DNA from: Mycobacterium kyorinense
GTDB lineage: Bacteria; Actinomycetota; Actinomycetes; Mycobacteriales; Mycobacteriaceae
Assembly (NCBI RefSeq): GCF_002101735.1
Contig: NZ_LQPE01000176.1
Span: 1-64,000, forward strand
Length of the DNA: 64,000 bases
Direction of reading: 5' to 3'
Under the pieces are notes generated by a model. The model saw nothing but the letters and a program-made list of their open reading frames with translations. It searched no databases and had not been told where the DNA came from. Each line of letters begins with the position of its first letter. Position 1 is the first letter of the stretch. The translations under genes were made by a program, and so were the position numbers. Positions 22,761 to 33,144 of the stretch are shown here, piece by piece.

Positions 22761-24140
22761 ATGTCTTCCAGGTTTCCCACCACCACGAAGCGGCTGACCG
22801 GCTGGGGCCGCACCGCGCCGTCGGTGGCGCAGGTGCTGTCCACGCCCGATCCCGAGGTGATCGCCGAGGCCGTGGCCCAGGTGGCCGATGCCGGCGGGCG
22901 CGGCGTGATCGCCCGCGGACTGGGCCGCTCCTACGGCGACAACGCGCAAAACGGCGGCGGGCTGGTCATCGACATGACGGCGCTCAACCGCATCCACTCG
23001 ATGGACGCCGACACCCGCCTGGTCGACGTCGACGCGGGAGTCAACCTCGACCAGCTGATGAAGGCCGCGCTGCCATTCGGGTTGTGGGTGCCGGTGCTGC
23101 CCGGCACCCGGCAGGTCACCATCGGCGGCGCGATCGCCTGCGACATCCACGGCAAGAACCACCACAGCGCGGGCAGCTTCGGTCAGCATGTGCGGTCGAT
23201 GGATCTGCTGACCGCCTCCGGAGAAATCCGCCGTCTGACGCCCGACGGCGAGGACGCCGAGCTGTTCTGGGCAACCGTGGGCGGCAACGGGCTGACCGGC
23301 ATCGTGCTGCGTGCCACCGTCGAGATGACCCCAACCGAGACGGCGTATTTCATCGCCGACGGCGACGTCACCGCCGGCCTCGACGAGACCATCGCGTTCC
23401 ACAGCGACGGCAGCGAGGCCAACTACACCTACTCGTCTGCCTGGTTCGACGCGATCAGCCCGCCGCCCAAGCTCGGGCGCGCCGTGATTTCAAGGGGCTC
23501 CCTGGCAACCGTGGATCAATTACCCAAGAAGCTGCAGAAGAATCCACTTAAATTCGATGCGCCACAATACTTTACAACGCCTGACATTTTTCCGAGCGGC
23601 CTGGGTAACAAGCTGATCTTTGGCACAATGACCGAGCTGTGGTACCGCAAGGCCGGGAAGTATCGGGGCAAAGCCCAAAACCTCACGCAGTTCTACCACC
23701 CGCTCGACATGGTCGGAGAGTGGAACCGTGCTTACGGTCCTGCCGGTTTCGGCCAGTACCAATTCGTGGTGCCCACCGACGCCGTCGAGGAGTTCAAGGG
23801 CATCATGTACGATATCCAGAAGTCGGGCCACTACTCGTTCCTCAACGTGTTCAAGCTATTCGGCCCGAGCAACCAAGCGCCGCTGAGCTTTCCGATTCCC
23901 GGTTGGAACGTCTGCGTCGACTTCCAGATCAAGCCCGGGCTGGGCGCATTTCTGAATGAACTCGACCGTCGCGTCCTGGAATTCGGCGGCCGGGTCTACA
24001 CCGCCAAGGATTCCCGCACCACCGCGGAGATGTTCCATGCCATGTATCCGCGCATCGACGAGTGGATTGCGGTGCGCCGCAAGGTCGATCCGACCGGTGT
24101 GTTCGTATCCGACATGGCCCGACGTTTGGAGCTGCTGTAG
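22761..24140 (+). CDS. dprE1: decaprenyl-phosphoryl-ribose 2'-oxidase DprE1
   Basis: 459 residues. The FAD-binding (VAO-type) N-terminus contains GRGVIARGLGRSYGDNAQN and GGAIACDIHGKNHHSAGSFG. The C-terminal substrate domain has GWNVCVDFQIKPG. Cys385 is the equivalent of M. tuberculosis Cys387, the residue covalently attacked by benzothiazinones, and is conserved. It oxidises decaprenyl-phosphoryl ribose to the 2'-keto intermediate. Codons in about 23490-23640 are less GC-biased than the rest, but the frame is intact. It abuts dprE2 directly. Confidence 0.96.
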   Translation: MSSRFPTTTKRLTGWGRTAPSVAQVLSTPDPEVIAEAVAQVADAGGRGVIARGLGRSYGDNAQNGGGLVIDMTALNRIHSMDADTRLVDVDAGVNLDQLMKAALPFGLWVPVLPGTRQVTIGGAIACDIHGKNHHSAGSFGQHVRSMDLLTASGEIRRLTPDGEDAELFWATVGGNGLTGIVLRATVEMTPTETAYFIADGDVTAGLDETIAFHSDGSEANYTYSSAWFDAISPPPKLGRAVISRGSLATVDQLPKKLQKNPLKFDAPQYFTTPDIFPSGLGNKLIFGTMTELWYRKAGKYRGKAQNLTQFYHPLDMVGEWNRAYGPAGFGQYQFVVPTDAVEEFKGIMYDIQKSGHYSFLNVFKLFGPSNQAPLSFPIPGWNVCVDFQIKPGLGAFLNELDRRVLEFGGRVYTAKDSRTTAEMFHAMYPRIDEWIAVRRKVDPTGVFVSDMARRLELL

Positions 24141-24905
24141 ATGGTCTTTGACGCCGTTGGTAATCCGCAGACCATCCTGCTGCTCGGGGGAACCTCCGAA
24201 ATCGGTCTTGCGATCTGCGAGCGCTACCTGCAGAACGCGCACGCCCGGATTGTGTTGGCCTGCATGCCCGACGACCCGGGCCGCGACGACGCGGTGGCAC
24301 AGATGAAAGCCGCCGGCGCCAAAGCGGTCGAAGTCATCGACTTCGACGCGGTCGACACCGACAGCCACCCCACGGTGATCGAGCAGGCCTTCGCCGACGG
24401 CGATGTCGACGTCGCGATCGTCGCCTTCGGGCTTCTCGGCGACGCCGAAGAACTCTGGCAGAACCAGCGCAAAGCGGTGCAGATCGCCGAAGTCAACTAC
24501 ACCGCAGCGGTTTCGGTGGGTGTGCTGCTCGGCGAGAAGATGCGCGCTCAGGGCTTCGGCCAGATCATCGCGATGAGCTCGGCCGCCGGCGAACGGGTCC
24601 GACGCTCCAACTTCGTCTACGGCTCCACCAAAGCCGGACTGGACGGCTTCTACCTCGGCCTCGGTGAGGCGTTGCGCGAGTACGGCGTTCGGGTTCTGGT
24701 GATCCGGCCCGGTCAGGTGCGGACCCGGATGAGCGCCCACATCAAAGAAGCGCCATTGACCGTCGACAAAGAGTACGTCGCCAACCTCGCGGTCACCGCA
24801 TCCGCGAAAGGTAAGGAATTAGTTTGGGCGCCAGGAGCATTCCGCTATGTGATGATGGTGTTGCGACACATCCCGCGGCCCATCTTCCGCAAGCTACCCA
24901 TCTGA
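24141..24905 (+). CDS. dprE2: decaprenyl-phosphoryl-2-keto-erythro-pentose reductase DprE2
   Basis: 254 residues, a short-chain dehydrogenase: nucleotide site LLLGGTSEIGLAI, catalytic YxxxK at Y160/K164 (FVYGSTKAG), with SSAAG just before. It reduces the DprE1 product to decaprenyl-phosphoryl arabinose, the only arabinose donor for AG and LAM. Its ATG follows the dprE1 stop with no gap. Confidence 0.95.
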   Translation: MVFDAVGNPQTILLLGGTSEIGLAICERYLQNAHARIVLACMPDDPGRDDAVAQMKAAGAKAVEVIDFDAVDTDSHPTVIEQAFADGDVDVAIVAFGLLGDAEELWQNQRKAVQIAEVNYTAAVSVGVLLGEKMRAQGFGQIIAMSSAAGERVRRSNFVYGSTKAGLDGFYLGLGEALREYGVRVLVIRPGQVRTRMSAHIKEAPLTVDKEYVANLAVTASAKGKELVWAPGAFRYVMMVLRHIPRPIFRKLPI

Positions 24906-24907
24906 GC

Positions 24908-26758
24908 ATGCGGAACGCGCTGGCCACCATCGGCCAGATGCTGCTCGCCGTCGCGGTGGCCGGTGCGGTCGCGGTGATTTCGCTGCGAGCCATCGCCAGC
25001 GTGAACTGGCCGGCCTACCCGTCGTCGAACCAACTGCACGCCCTGACCACAGTGGGCCAGGTCGGCTGCCTCGTCGGGCTCCTCGCAGTCGGCTGGTGGT
25101 GGCGGCGCGGCACAGCGCGCTGGCTGGCACAGCTCGGCGGGCTGGTATTCGTGTCGGCGTTCTCGGTGGTGACGCTGGGCATGCCGCTGGGCGCCACCAA
25201 GCTCTACCTGCACGGCATCTCGGTCGACCAGCAATTCCGCACCGAATACCTGACCCGGCTCACCGACAGCTCCGCCCTGGCCGACATGACCTACAAAGGC
25301 CTGCCGCCGTTCTATCCGCCCGGCTGGTTCTGGATCGGTGGACGCGTCGCCGCGCTGACCGGAACACCGGCCTGGGAGATGTACAAGCCGTGGGCGATCA
25401 CCTCGATCACGATCGCGGTCGCGGTGGCGCTGGTGTTGTGGTGGCGGATGATCCGCTTCGAATACGCGTTGGCCGTGACGGCCGCCACCGCCGCGGTGAC
25501 GCTGGCCTACGGCTCCCCCGAACCGTACTCGGCGATGATCACGGTGCTGCTGCCGCCGGTGCTGGTTCTGACGTGGTCGGGGCTGCGGGCTGGCGAGCGT
25601 GCGGCCCACGCCGGCTGGGCGGCGGTGATCGGCGCCGGGATCTTCCTCGGCTTCACCGCCACCTTCTACACCTTGCTGTTTGTGTTCAGCGCGTTCACGG
25701 TGACCCTGATGGCGGTATTGGTGGCCGCAGCCCGGCGGCGTATCGACCCGCTGATCCGGCTGGCCGTCATCGCCGTCGTCGCAGCGGTTATCGGGGCGAC
25801 CACCTGGCTGCCGTTCGCGCTGCGCGTCGCGCGTGATCCGGTCAGCAATACCGGCAGCGCCTTCCACTACCTGCCGGCCGACGGCGCCGAGCTGACCTTC
25901 CCGATGCTGCAGTTCACCCTGCTGGGCGCGCTGTGCATGCTCGGCACGCTGTGGCTGGTGGTGCGCGCTCGCACGTCGACGCGGGCCGGCGCCCTGGCGA
26001 TCGGCGTGGTCGCCGTCTACCTGTGGTCGCTGCTGTCGATGCTGACCACGCTGGCGCGGACCACGCTGCTGTCGTTTCGGCTGCAGCCGACGCTGACCGT
26101 GCTGCTGGCCGCGGCCGGGGCGTTCGGCTTCATCGAAGGAACCCGCGCGCTGGCCGGGCGCAGCCGCAGCGTGCTGCCGGTGGCGGTTGCCCTCGGGCTG
26201 GCCGGCGCGATCGGGTTCAGCCAGGACATTCCCGGCGTGCTGCGGGCCGACATCACCATCGCCTACACCGACACCGACGGCCACGGCCACCGCGGCGATC
26301 GCCGCCCGCCCAGCGCCGAGAAGTACTATCCCGCCATCGACGCCACCATCGCCCAGCTAACCCGCACGCCGCGCGACGAAACCGTCGTGCTGACAGCCGA
26401 TTACAGCTTCCTGTCGTACTACCCCTACTGGGGTTTCCAGGGGTTGACGTCGCACTACGCCAACCCGCTGGCACAGTTCGACAAGCGGGCCGCGGCCATC
26501 AAGGCCTGGTCGAAACTCAAGAGGGCCGACCAACTCGTCCACGCCCTCGACACGCTGCCCTGGCAGCCGCCGACCGTCTTCCTGATGCGCCGCGGCGCCA
26601 ACGACACCTACACGCTGCGGCTGGCCGAAGACGTCTACCCCAACCAGCCCAACGTGCGTCGCTACACGGTGGACTTCAAAGCCGCACTGTTCGCCGACCC
26701 GCGCTTCACCGTCAAAGACATCGGGCCCTTCGTGCTAGCCGTCCGGACCGCGCGCTGA
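24908..26758 (+). CDS. aftA: arabinofuranosyltransferase AftA
   Basis: 616 residues. It is a GT-C membrane enzyme with about 11 transmembrane segments and a C-terminal periplasmic domain (about 450-616, with ADYSFLSYYPYWGFQGLTSHYANPL). It corresponds to Rv3792, which adds the first arabinose to galactan. ATG 24908, two bases after the dprE2 stop, was chosen; the open frame from 24824 would add 28 residues and bring it nearer the M. tuberculosis length (643), so an upstream start is possible. It overlaps embC (TGATG). Confidence 0.93.
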   Translation: MRNALATIGQMLLAVAVAGAVAVISLRAIASVNWPAYPSSNQLHALTTVGQVGCLVGLLAVGWWWRRGTARWLAQLGGLVFVSAFSVVTLGMPLGATKLYLHGISVDQQFRTEYLTRLTDSSALADMTYKGLPPFYPPGWFWIGGRVAALTGTPAWEMYKPWAITSITIAVAVALVLWWRMIRFEYALAVTAATAAVTLAYGSPEPYSAMITVLLPPVLVLTWSGLRAGERAAHAGWAAVIGAGIFLGFTATFYTLLFVFSAFTVTLMAVLVAAARRRIDPLIRLAVIAVVAAVIGATTWLPFALRVARDPVSNTGSAFHYLPADGAELTFPMLQFTLLGALCMLGTLWLVVRARTSTRAGALAIGVVAVYLWSLLSMLTTLARTTLLSFRLQPTLTVLLAAAGAFGFIEGTRALAGRSRSVLPVAVALGLAGAIGFSQDIPGVLRADITIAYTDTDGHGHRGDRRPPSAEKYYPAIDATIAQLTRTPRDETVVLTADYSFLSYYPYWGFQGLTSHYANPLAQFDKRAAAIKAWSKLKRADQLVHALDTLPWQPPTVFLMRRGANDTYTLRLAEDVYPNQPNVRRYTVDFKAALFADPRFTVKDIGPFVLAVRTAR

Positions 26759-29700
26759 TGGCCACCGAGACCGCCCAGACCGGGCAACTACGATCTAGCC
26801 CCGTGGACGACACGGGAGCAAACTATCGGGCCGCCCGTGTCGTCGCCGTCGTCGCCGGTCTGCTCGGGACATTGCTGGCGCTCGCCACTCCGCTGCTGCC
26901 GGTCAAACAGACCACCGCGGAACTGAACTGGCCGCAAAACGGTGTGCTTGCCAGCGTCGACGCGCCGCTGATCGGCTACGTGGCCACCGACCTGAACATC
27001 GCGATTCCGTGCCAGGCCGCGGCCGAGCTGAGCAAAACCAAGACGGTGCTGTTGTCCACCGTGCCCAAGCAGGCCCCGAAAGCCGTCGACCGCGGGCTGT
27101 TGATCGAGCGGGTCAACGACGACCTGTTGGTCATCGTCCGCAACACACCGGTGGTGGTGGCCCCGCTGACCCAGGTACTAGGTCCGGCCTGCCGGAAGCT
27201 GACCTTCACCGCGCACGCCGACAAGGTCATCGGCGAATTCGTCGGGCTCCGGCAAGGCCCCAACGCCGAGCATCCCGGTCAGGCGCTGCGTGGCGAGCGC
27301 GGCGGCTACGACTTCCGCCCACAAATCGTCGGCGTCTTCACCGACCTGTCCGGACCCGCGCCGCCCGGCCTGACGTTCTCGGCGACGATCGACACCCGCT
27401 ACAGCAGTGCGCCGACACCGCTGAAGCTGGGCGCGATGATCCTCGGGGTCGCCTTGACGATCGCCGCGCTGGTCGCGCTGCACATCCTGGACACCTCCGA
27501 CTCCACCCGGCACCGCCGGTTCCTGCCGCCGCGGTGGTGGTCGGTTACCGGGCTCGACGCCCTGGTCGCGGCGGTACTGGTGTGGTGGCATTTCGTCGGG
27601 GCCAACACCGCCGACGACGGCTACATCCTGACCATGGCCCGGGTGTCCGAGCATGCCGGCTACATGGCGAACTACTACCGCTGGTTCGGCACCCCGGAGG
27701 CGCCGTTCGGCTGGTACTACGACCTGCTGGCGCTGTGGGCGCACGTCACCACCGCCAGCATCTGGATGCGGCTACCCACGCTGCTGATGGCGCTGGCCTG
27801 CTGGTGGGTGATCAGCCGCGAGGTCATTCCGCGGCTCGGTGACGCCGTCAAGCACAGCCGCGCCGCGGCGTGGACGGCGGCCGGCGTGTTCCTGGCGTTC
27901 TGGCTGCCGCTGAACAACGGGTTGCGGCCCGAGCCGATCATCGCGCTGGGCATCTTGCTGACCTGGTGTTCGGTGGAGCGGGCGGTGGCCACCAGCCGGC
28001 TGCTGCCCGTGGCGATCGCCTGCATCATCGGCGCGCTGACCCTGTTCTCCGGGCCGACGGGCATCGCGTCGATCGGGGCGCTGCTGGTGGCGATCGGCCC
28101 GCTGCGCACGATCCTGCACCGCCGCACCAAACGCTTCGGCGTGCTGCCGCTGGTCGCGCCGATCCTGGCCGCGGTGAGCGTCACCGTGATCCTGATCTTC
28201 CGGGACCAGACGTTCGCCGGCGAGATCCAGGCCAACATGCTCAAGTCCGCCGTCGGACCCAGCCTGAGCTGGTTCGACGAGCACATCCGCTACGAGCGGC
28301 TGTTCATGGCCAGCCCCGACGGGTCGGTGGCCCGTCGCTTCGCGGTGCTGGCGCTGCTGGTCGCGCTGGCGGTGTCGGTGGCAATGTCGTTGCGCAAGGG
28401 CAGAATTCCGGGCACCGCCGCCGGACCCAGCCGGCGCATCATCGGCATCACGATCATCTCGTTCATCGCGATGATGTTCACCCCCACCAAGTGGACTCAC
28501 CACTTCGGGGTGTTCGCCGGGCTGGCCGGTTCGCTGGGCGCGCTCGCCGCCGTCGCCGTGACGGCAGCAGCCATGCGCTCGCGGCGCAACCGCACCATGT
28601 TCGCCGCGCTGGTGCTGTTCGTGGTCGCGCTGTCGTTCGCCAGCGTCAACGGCTGGTGGTATGTCTCGAATTTCGGCGTGCCGTGGTCAAACGCGTTCCC
28701 GGAGTGGCACTTTGGCTTCACCACCGTGCTGCTCGGCCTGACGGTCGCGGTGCTGCTGGTCGCGGCGTGGTTCCACTTCGTCAACAACGGCGAGTCGTCG
28801 CCGCGCCGCCTGCCACGAATTGTGCAGTCGCCGTTGGGGATTGCCGCCTGGTTCTTGGTCTTCTTCGAGGTGCTGTCGCTGACGCTGGGCATGACCGACC
28901 AATACCCGGCGTGGTCGGTGGGCCGCTCCAATCTGGAGGCTCTGGCTGGCAAGACCTGCGGGATGGCCGACGACGTGCTGGTGGAGCAGGACCCCAACGC
29001 CGGCATGCTGACGCCGGTCGGGGCACCGCTCAAGGACTCGCTGGGCGCCGCCTTCGCGGAAGGCTTCGACCCCAACGGGATTCCCGCCGATGTGTCCGCC
29101 GACCCGGTGATGGAACGACCCGGCGACCGCAGTTTCGTGAGCGACGACGGCATGGTCACCAGCAGCGAGGCCGGCACCGAAGGCGGCACCACCGCCGCGC
29201 CGGGCATCAACGGGTCGCGGGCACGGGTGCCGTACAACCTCGACCCGGCCCGCACCCCGGTGCTGGGCAGCTGGCGCTCCGGCGCGCAGGTGCCGGCGCT
29301 GCTGCGCTCTGCCTGGTATCGGCTGCCGCCGAGGAACGAGGTCGGGCCGCTGCTGGTGGTGTCGGCGGCGGGCCGGTTCGACCCCGGCGAGGTGCAGGTG
29401 CAGTGGGCCGGCGATGACGGAAAACCAGCCGGCTCAATGGGATTCGCTGATGTCGGAGCGGCACCGGCGTGGCGCAACCTCCGTGCGCCGCTGGCGGCGC
29501 TCCCCGACGGCGCCACCCAGGTGCGGGTGGTCGCCACCGACGACGACCTGGCGCCGCAGCATTGGATTGCGGTGACGCCGCCGCGCATTCCGCGGCTGCG
29601 CACGCTGCAGCAGGTGGTCGGCTCGACCGATCCGGTGCTGCTGGACTGGCTGGTCGGTCTGGCGTTTCCCTGCCAGCGGCCGTTCGGTCATCAAAACGGC

Positions 29701-29979
29701 GTCATCGAGGCACCCAAGTGGCGGATCCTGCCGGACCGGTTCGGCGCCGAGGCCAACTCGCCGGTGATGGACAACAACGGCGGTGGGCCGCTGGGTGTCA
29801 CCGAGTTGCTGGACCGCGCCACCACCGTGTCGACCTATCTGAAGGACGACTGGTTCCGCGACTGGGGCGCGCTGCAGCAGTTGACGCCGTACTACCCGGA
29901 CGCAACCCCGGCTCGCCTGGACCTGGGCACGGCCACTCGCAGTGGGTTGTGGAGCCCGGCGCCGCTGCGCAAGACATGA
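26758..29979 (+). CDS. embC: arabinosyltransferase EmbC
   Basis: 1073 residues. An N-terminal membrane helix and periplasmic domain (residues to about 220) lead into a block of transmembrane helices carrying the GT-C motif DDGYILTMARVSEHAGYMANYYRWFG, then a C-terminal carbohydrate-binding domain. The N-terminus (TLLALATPLLPVKQTTAELNWPQ) and its place directly after aftA identify EmbC, which makes the arabinan of lipoarabinomannan. In M. tuberculosis embA follows directly; here a 5.5-kb block intervenes. Confidence 0.94.
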   Translation: MATETAQTGQLRSSPVDDTGANYRAARVVAVVAGLLGTLLALATPLLPVKQTTAELNWPQNGVLASVDAPLIGYVATDLNIAIPCQAAAELSKTKTVLLSTVPKQAPKAVDRGLLIERVNDDLLVIVRNTPVVVAPLTQVLGPACRKLTFTAHADKVIGEFVGLRQGPNAEHPGQALRGERGGYDFRPQIVGVFTDLSGPAPPGLTFSATIDTRYSSAPTPLKLGAMILGVALTIAALVALHILDTSDSTRHRRFLPPRWWSVTGLDALVAAVLVWWHFVGANTADDGYILTMARVSEHAGYMANYYRWFGTPEAPFGWYYDLLALWAHVTTASIWMRLPTLLMALACWWVISREVIPRLGDAVKHSRAAAWTAAGVFLAFWLPLNNGLRPEPIIALGILLTWCSVERAVATSRLLPVAIACIIGALTLFSGPTGIASIGALLVAIGPLRTILHRRTKRFGVLPLVAPILAAVSVTVILIFRDQTFAGEIQANMLKSAVGPSLSWFDEHIRYERLFMASPDGSVARRFAVLALLVALAVSVAMSLRKGRIPGTAAGPSRRIIGITIISFIAMMFTPTKWTHHFGVFAGLAGSLGALAAVAVTAAAMRSRRNRTMFAALVLFVVALSFASVNGWWYVSNFGVPWSNAFPEWHFGFTTVLLGLTVAVLLVAAWFHFVNNGESSPRRLPRIVQSPLGIAAWFLVFFEVLSLTLGMTDQYPAWSVGRSNLEALAGKTCGMADDVLVEQDPNAGMLTPVGAPLKDSLGAAFAEGFDPNGIPADVSADPVMERPGDRSFVSDDGMVTSSEAGTEGGTTAAPGINGSRARVPYNLDPARTPVLGSWRSGAQVPALLRSAWYRLPPRNEVGPLLVVSAAGRFDPGEVQVQWAGDDGKPAGSMGFADVGAAPAWRNLRAPLAALPDGATQVRVVATDDDLAPQHWIAVTPPRIPRLRTLQQVVGSTDPVLLDWLVGLAFPCQRPFGHQNGVIEAPKWRILPDRFGAEANSPVMDNNGGGPLGVTELLDRATTVSTYLKDDWFRDWGALQQLTPYYPDATPARLDLGTATRSGLWSPAPLRKT

Positions 29980-30131
29980 CCACGAAAGCGCGAGCGAACC
30001 CTTGCCCGTGCAGGGATCCGACCCTCTAAACTGTCGTTGGTTATCCGGACCTCAGCTACTAGAAACCTTGGTCTGTCTTCAGATGTGTAGGACGGGCATC
30101 GATCAATGACCCGCACTACCAAGAAGGCATC

Positions 30132-30569
30132 ATGGGCCCCGATACTGAGAGTTCTCGTTTCCCCGATGCGTCGATCGCCTGGCAAACAACGCCATTGGCG
30201 GGCACCCAACGCATGCTGCGAGCGACCACCGAGCGTAACGGCTCGGCGGTGATTGTCTGCGTCGGCGGCGAGGTCGACGCCAGCAATGAGGCGGAGTGGC
30301 AGCGCCTGCTGACCAACATGGCCGTCACCGCCGTCGCACCGGGGCCGTTTGTGGTCGACGTCAGCGACCTCGACTTCATCGGCGCCAGCGCCTACGCCAT
30401 GCTGGCGCACGAGGCCCAGCGGTGTCAGCACCGCGGGGTGCGGGTGTGCCTGGTCAGCACCCGGCCCGAAACCACCCGAGCCGTCGCTGCCTGCGGATTG
30501 GCGCAGCTGCTGCGCGTCGAGACGATGCTCGAGGCGGCGATGTCGCAGCTCACGGGCGACGTCCGGTAG
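30132..30569 (+). CDS. STAS-domain anti-sigma factor antagonist-like protein
   Basis: 145 residues. The STAS domain contains SAVIVCVGGEVDASNEAEWQRLL and VVDVSDLDFIGASAYAMLAHEA, where the GAS segment includes the usual phosphorylatable Ser. It resembles mycobacterial anti-anti-sigma proteins such as the RsfA type and has four cysteines that might allow redox control (inference). It is the first gene of the block inserted between embC and embA; 152 bp upstream contain no gene. No sigma or anti-sigma gene is nearby. Confidence 0.85.
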   Translation: MGPDTESSRFPDASIAWQTTPLAGTQRMLRATTERNGSAVIVCVGGEVDASNEAEWQRLLTNMAVTAVAPGPFVVDVSDLDFIGASAYAMLAHEAQRCQHRGVRVCLVSTRPETTRAVAACGLAQLLRVETMLEAAMSQLTGDVR

Positions 30570-30651
30570 CTCCCCGGTTTACGGTCGCCCACGCGGGGTA
30601 TTCGGTCCCGGCTGCTGTGGCGACGCCGGACGGGGGAGTCGGGATTCATCG

Positions 30652-32847
30652 ATGAGCGAAATGACCAGCTCGGCAATCGACCTGGCGTTGCGGCGCTGGC
30701 CGGGGGACGCCTACCCATTGGGTGCGACGTATGACGGCTCGGGCACCAACTTCGCGATCTTTAGCGAGGCGGCCGAAGCTGTGGAGCTGTGTCTTTTCGC
30801 CGACGACGGCGAAGAGACCAGGGTGGCGCTGACCGAAGTCGACGGGTTCGTCTGGCATGCCTTTCTGCCGGACGTTGCGCCCGGCCAGCGGTACGGATAC
30901 CGGGTACATGGTCCCTACGATCCGGCGGCAGGCCACCGCTGCAATCCGAACAAGTTGTTGCTGGATCCCTACGCCCGCGCGATCGACGGCAACTTCGAGT
31001 GGGATCAGTCGCTGTTCGGTTACACCTTCGGCGATCCGGACAGCCGCAACGACCAGGACTCGGCTGCGCACATGCCGAAATCGGTGGTGATCAACCCGTT
31101 TTTCGACTGGGACGCCGACCGCCCGCCCCGCCACGCCTACGCGGATACCGTCATCTACGAGGCACACGTCAAGGGGCTGACCCAAAGCCATCCCGACATC
31201 CCGGCGCCGCTACGCGGAAAGTACGCCGGTATCGCCCATCCGGTCATCATCGAGCATCTGCAGAAATTGGGCATCACGGCGATCGAGCTGATGCCGGTGC
31301 ACCACTTCGCGAACGATTCGACGCTGCTCGACAAAGGGTTGTCGAACTATTGGGGCTACAACAGCATTGGGTTCTTCGCCCCGGATTTCAAATACGGGTC
31401 GAGCGGCGGCCCCGGCAGTCAGGTCAACGAGTTCAAGACCATGGTGCGCACGCTGCACGAAGCCGGCATCGAGGTCATCTTGGACGTGGTCTACAACCAC
31501 ACCGCCGAGGGCAACCACCTTGGGCCCACAATCTGCATGCGCGGGCTCGACAACGCGGCCTACTACCGACTGGTCGACGACGAGCCGCGCTACTACATGG
31601 ACTACACCGGCTGCGGCAACAGCCTCAACGTCCGCCACCCGCACTGCCTGCAACTGATCATGGACTCGCTGCGGTACTGGGTGACCGAGATGCACGTCGA
31701 CGGGTTTCGCTTCGATCTGGCCTCCACACTGGCCCGCGAGTTCTACGACGTCGATCGGCTGTCCACCTTTTTCGAACTGGTGCAACAGGATCCGACTGTC
31801 AGCCAGGTCAAGCTGATCGCCGAACCGTGGGACGTCGGCCCCGGCGGCTACCAAGTCGGCAACTTCCCGCCGCAGTGGACCGAATGGAATGGCAAGTATC
31901 GCGATACCGTGCGCGACTACTGGCGCGGGGAACCGGCCACCCTCGGCGAATACGCCTCTCGGCTGACCGGATCGGCGGATCTCTACGAGCGCACCGCGCG
32001 CCGGCCGGTGGCGTCGATCAACTTCGTCACCGCCCACGACGGCTTCACGCTACGAGACCTGGTGTCTTACAACGAAAAACACAACGAGGCCAACGGCGAG
32101 GACAACCGGGACGGCGAATCCCACAACAGATCGTGGAACTGCGGGGTCGAGGGGCCGACGGACGACTCCGAGATCAACGCGCTGCGGTCGCGTCAGCAAC
32201 GTAATTTTCTGGCCACTCTGCTGTTGTCCCAAGGCGTTCCGATGATCTGCCACGGCGACGAACTGGGCCGCTCCCAAGGCGGCAACAACAACGGGTTTTG
32301 CCAGGACAACGAGACGACGTGGATTCAGTGGGACAAGGCCGACGCCGAACTCATCGATTTCACGGCGTCGGTGTCAGCGCTGCGTGGCGCGCATCCGATC
32401 TTTCGCCGCCGCCATTTCTTCGACGGGCGGCCGGTGCGCCGCCGCGGCGCGCAGGGCCTGCCGGACATCTCCTGGTTCAAGCCCGACGGATCGGAGATGA
32501 GCGACGACGACTGGGACGCCGGTTTCGGTAAGGCGATCGCCGTGTACCTCAACGGCTTGGGGATCCCCGACCGCGATGCTCGCGGCGAACGGGTGAGCGA
32601 CGACTCGTTCTTCCTATGCTTCAACGCCCACCACGAGCCGATCGATTTCATGCTGCCCGCGCGGGACTTCAGCCCGGCCTGGCAGGTCGTGCTCGACACC
32701 GCGACCGCCGATGCGGACGGCAATCCGCGGGAATGCGGCACCACCGTTCCGGTGCAGTCCCGCGCGATGGTGGTGCTGCAAGCCTCTGAACTTCCCGGCG
32801 ACATAGGCGCTTTCGATCGACACCAACCACAGAAAGGTCACCGATGA
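30652..32847 (+). CDS. glgX: glycogen debranching enzyme GlgX/TreX
   Basis: 731 residues, GH13. An N-terminal CBM48-like domain (YPLGATYDGSGTNFAIFSEAAEAVELCLF) precedes the TIM barrel with D355 nucleophile (VDGFRFDLAS), E391 acid/base (LIAEPWD) and D463 (VTAHDGFT), all intact. It hydrolyses alpha-1,6 branches in glycogen, feeding trehalose or recycling pathways. There is no signal peptide, so it is cytosolic. ATG 30652 was chosen. It is coupled to the lipoprotein gene downstream (ATGA). No other glycogen genes are in the window, so this may be a second copy. Confidence 0.92.
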   Translation: MSEMTSSAIDLALRRWPGDAYPLGATYDGSGTNFAIFSEAAEAVELCLFADDGEETRVALTEVDGFVWHAFLPDVAPGQRYGYRVHGPYDPAAGHRCNPNKLLLDPYARAIDGNFEWDQSLFGYTFGDPDSRNDQDSAAHMPKSVVINPFFDWDADRPPRHAYADTVIYEAHVKGLTQSHPDIPAPLRGKYAGIAHPVIIEHLQKLGITAIELMPVHHFANDSTLLDKGLSNYWGYNSIGFFAPDFKYGSSGGPGSQVNEFKTMVRTLHEAGIEVILDVVYNHTAEGNHLGPTICMRGLDNAAYYRLVDDEPRYYMDYTGCGNSLNVRHPHCLQLIMDSLRYWVTEMHVDGFRFDLASTLAREFYDVDRLSTFFELVQQDPTVSQVKLIAEPWDVGPGGYQVGNFPPQWTEWNGKYRDTVRDYWRGEPATLGEYASRLTGSADLYERTARRPVASINFVTAHDGFTLRDLVSYNEKHNEANGEDNRDGESHNRSWNCGVEGPTDDSEINALRSRQQRNFLATLLLSQGVPMICHGDELGRSQGGNNNGFCQDNETTWIQWDKADAELIDFTASVSALRGAHPIFRRRHFFDGRPVRRRGAQGLPDISWFKPDGSEMSDDDWDAGFGKAIAVYLNGLGIPDRDARGERVSDDSFFLCFNAHHEPIDFMLPARDFSPAWQVVLDTATADADGNPRECGTTVPVQSRAMVVLQASELPGDIGAFDRHQPQKGHR

Positions 32848-33122
32848 AACCCATTGCCTGCGCCGCGATAGCGGTCATCATGTTGTTGTTCAGCGGATGC
32901 TCTGCCTCACAAGTCGTGAACACCGGCGGCGACACCAAGTGCAAGGACTTCACCACTCAGGACGAGAAGAAGCAGAACGAAGAAATCAGCAAGATGCTGA
33001 AGGACAAGAACGGATCTGAGCCCAGCGAACTGCAGATCTCGACGACTCGGCTGTCTGTGACGACCTATTGCCAAACGGTCGGCAAGCAAGACAGCAAGAT
33101 CTCCGAGGCGCCACACGGCTGA
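32844..33122 (+). CDS. small lipoprotein
   Basis: 92 residues. A signal peptide with lipobox LFSGC (Cys at about 19) is followed by a polar, Lys/Glu/Ser-rich domain with two cysteines (TKCKDF, TYCQT) about 45 residues apart, reminiscent of HdeA-like folds, which is only a weak impression. It overlaps glgX by ATGA. The base composition is less GC-biased than surrounding wall genes. Function unknown. Confidence 0.75.
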   Translation: MKPIACAAIAVIMLLFSGCSASQVVNTGGDTKCKDFTTQDEKKQNEEISKMLKDKNGSEPSELQISTTRLSVTTYCQTVGKQDSKISEAPHG

Positions 33123-33144
33123 TCACCCCTGAAAGAAGGTTCGC

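Noticed and set aside
25933..26757. Upstream extension of the embC frame by 275 codons
   Set aside because: This part is the out-of-frame shadow of aftA. The real EmbC starts at 26758 with the family N-terminus.
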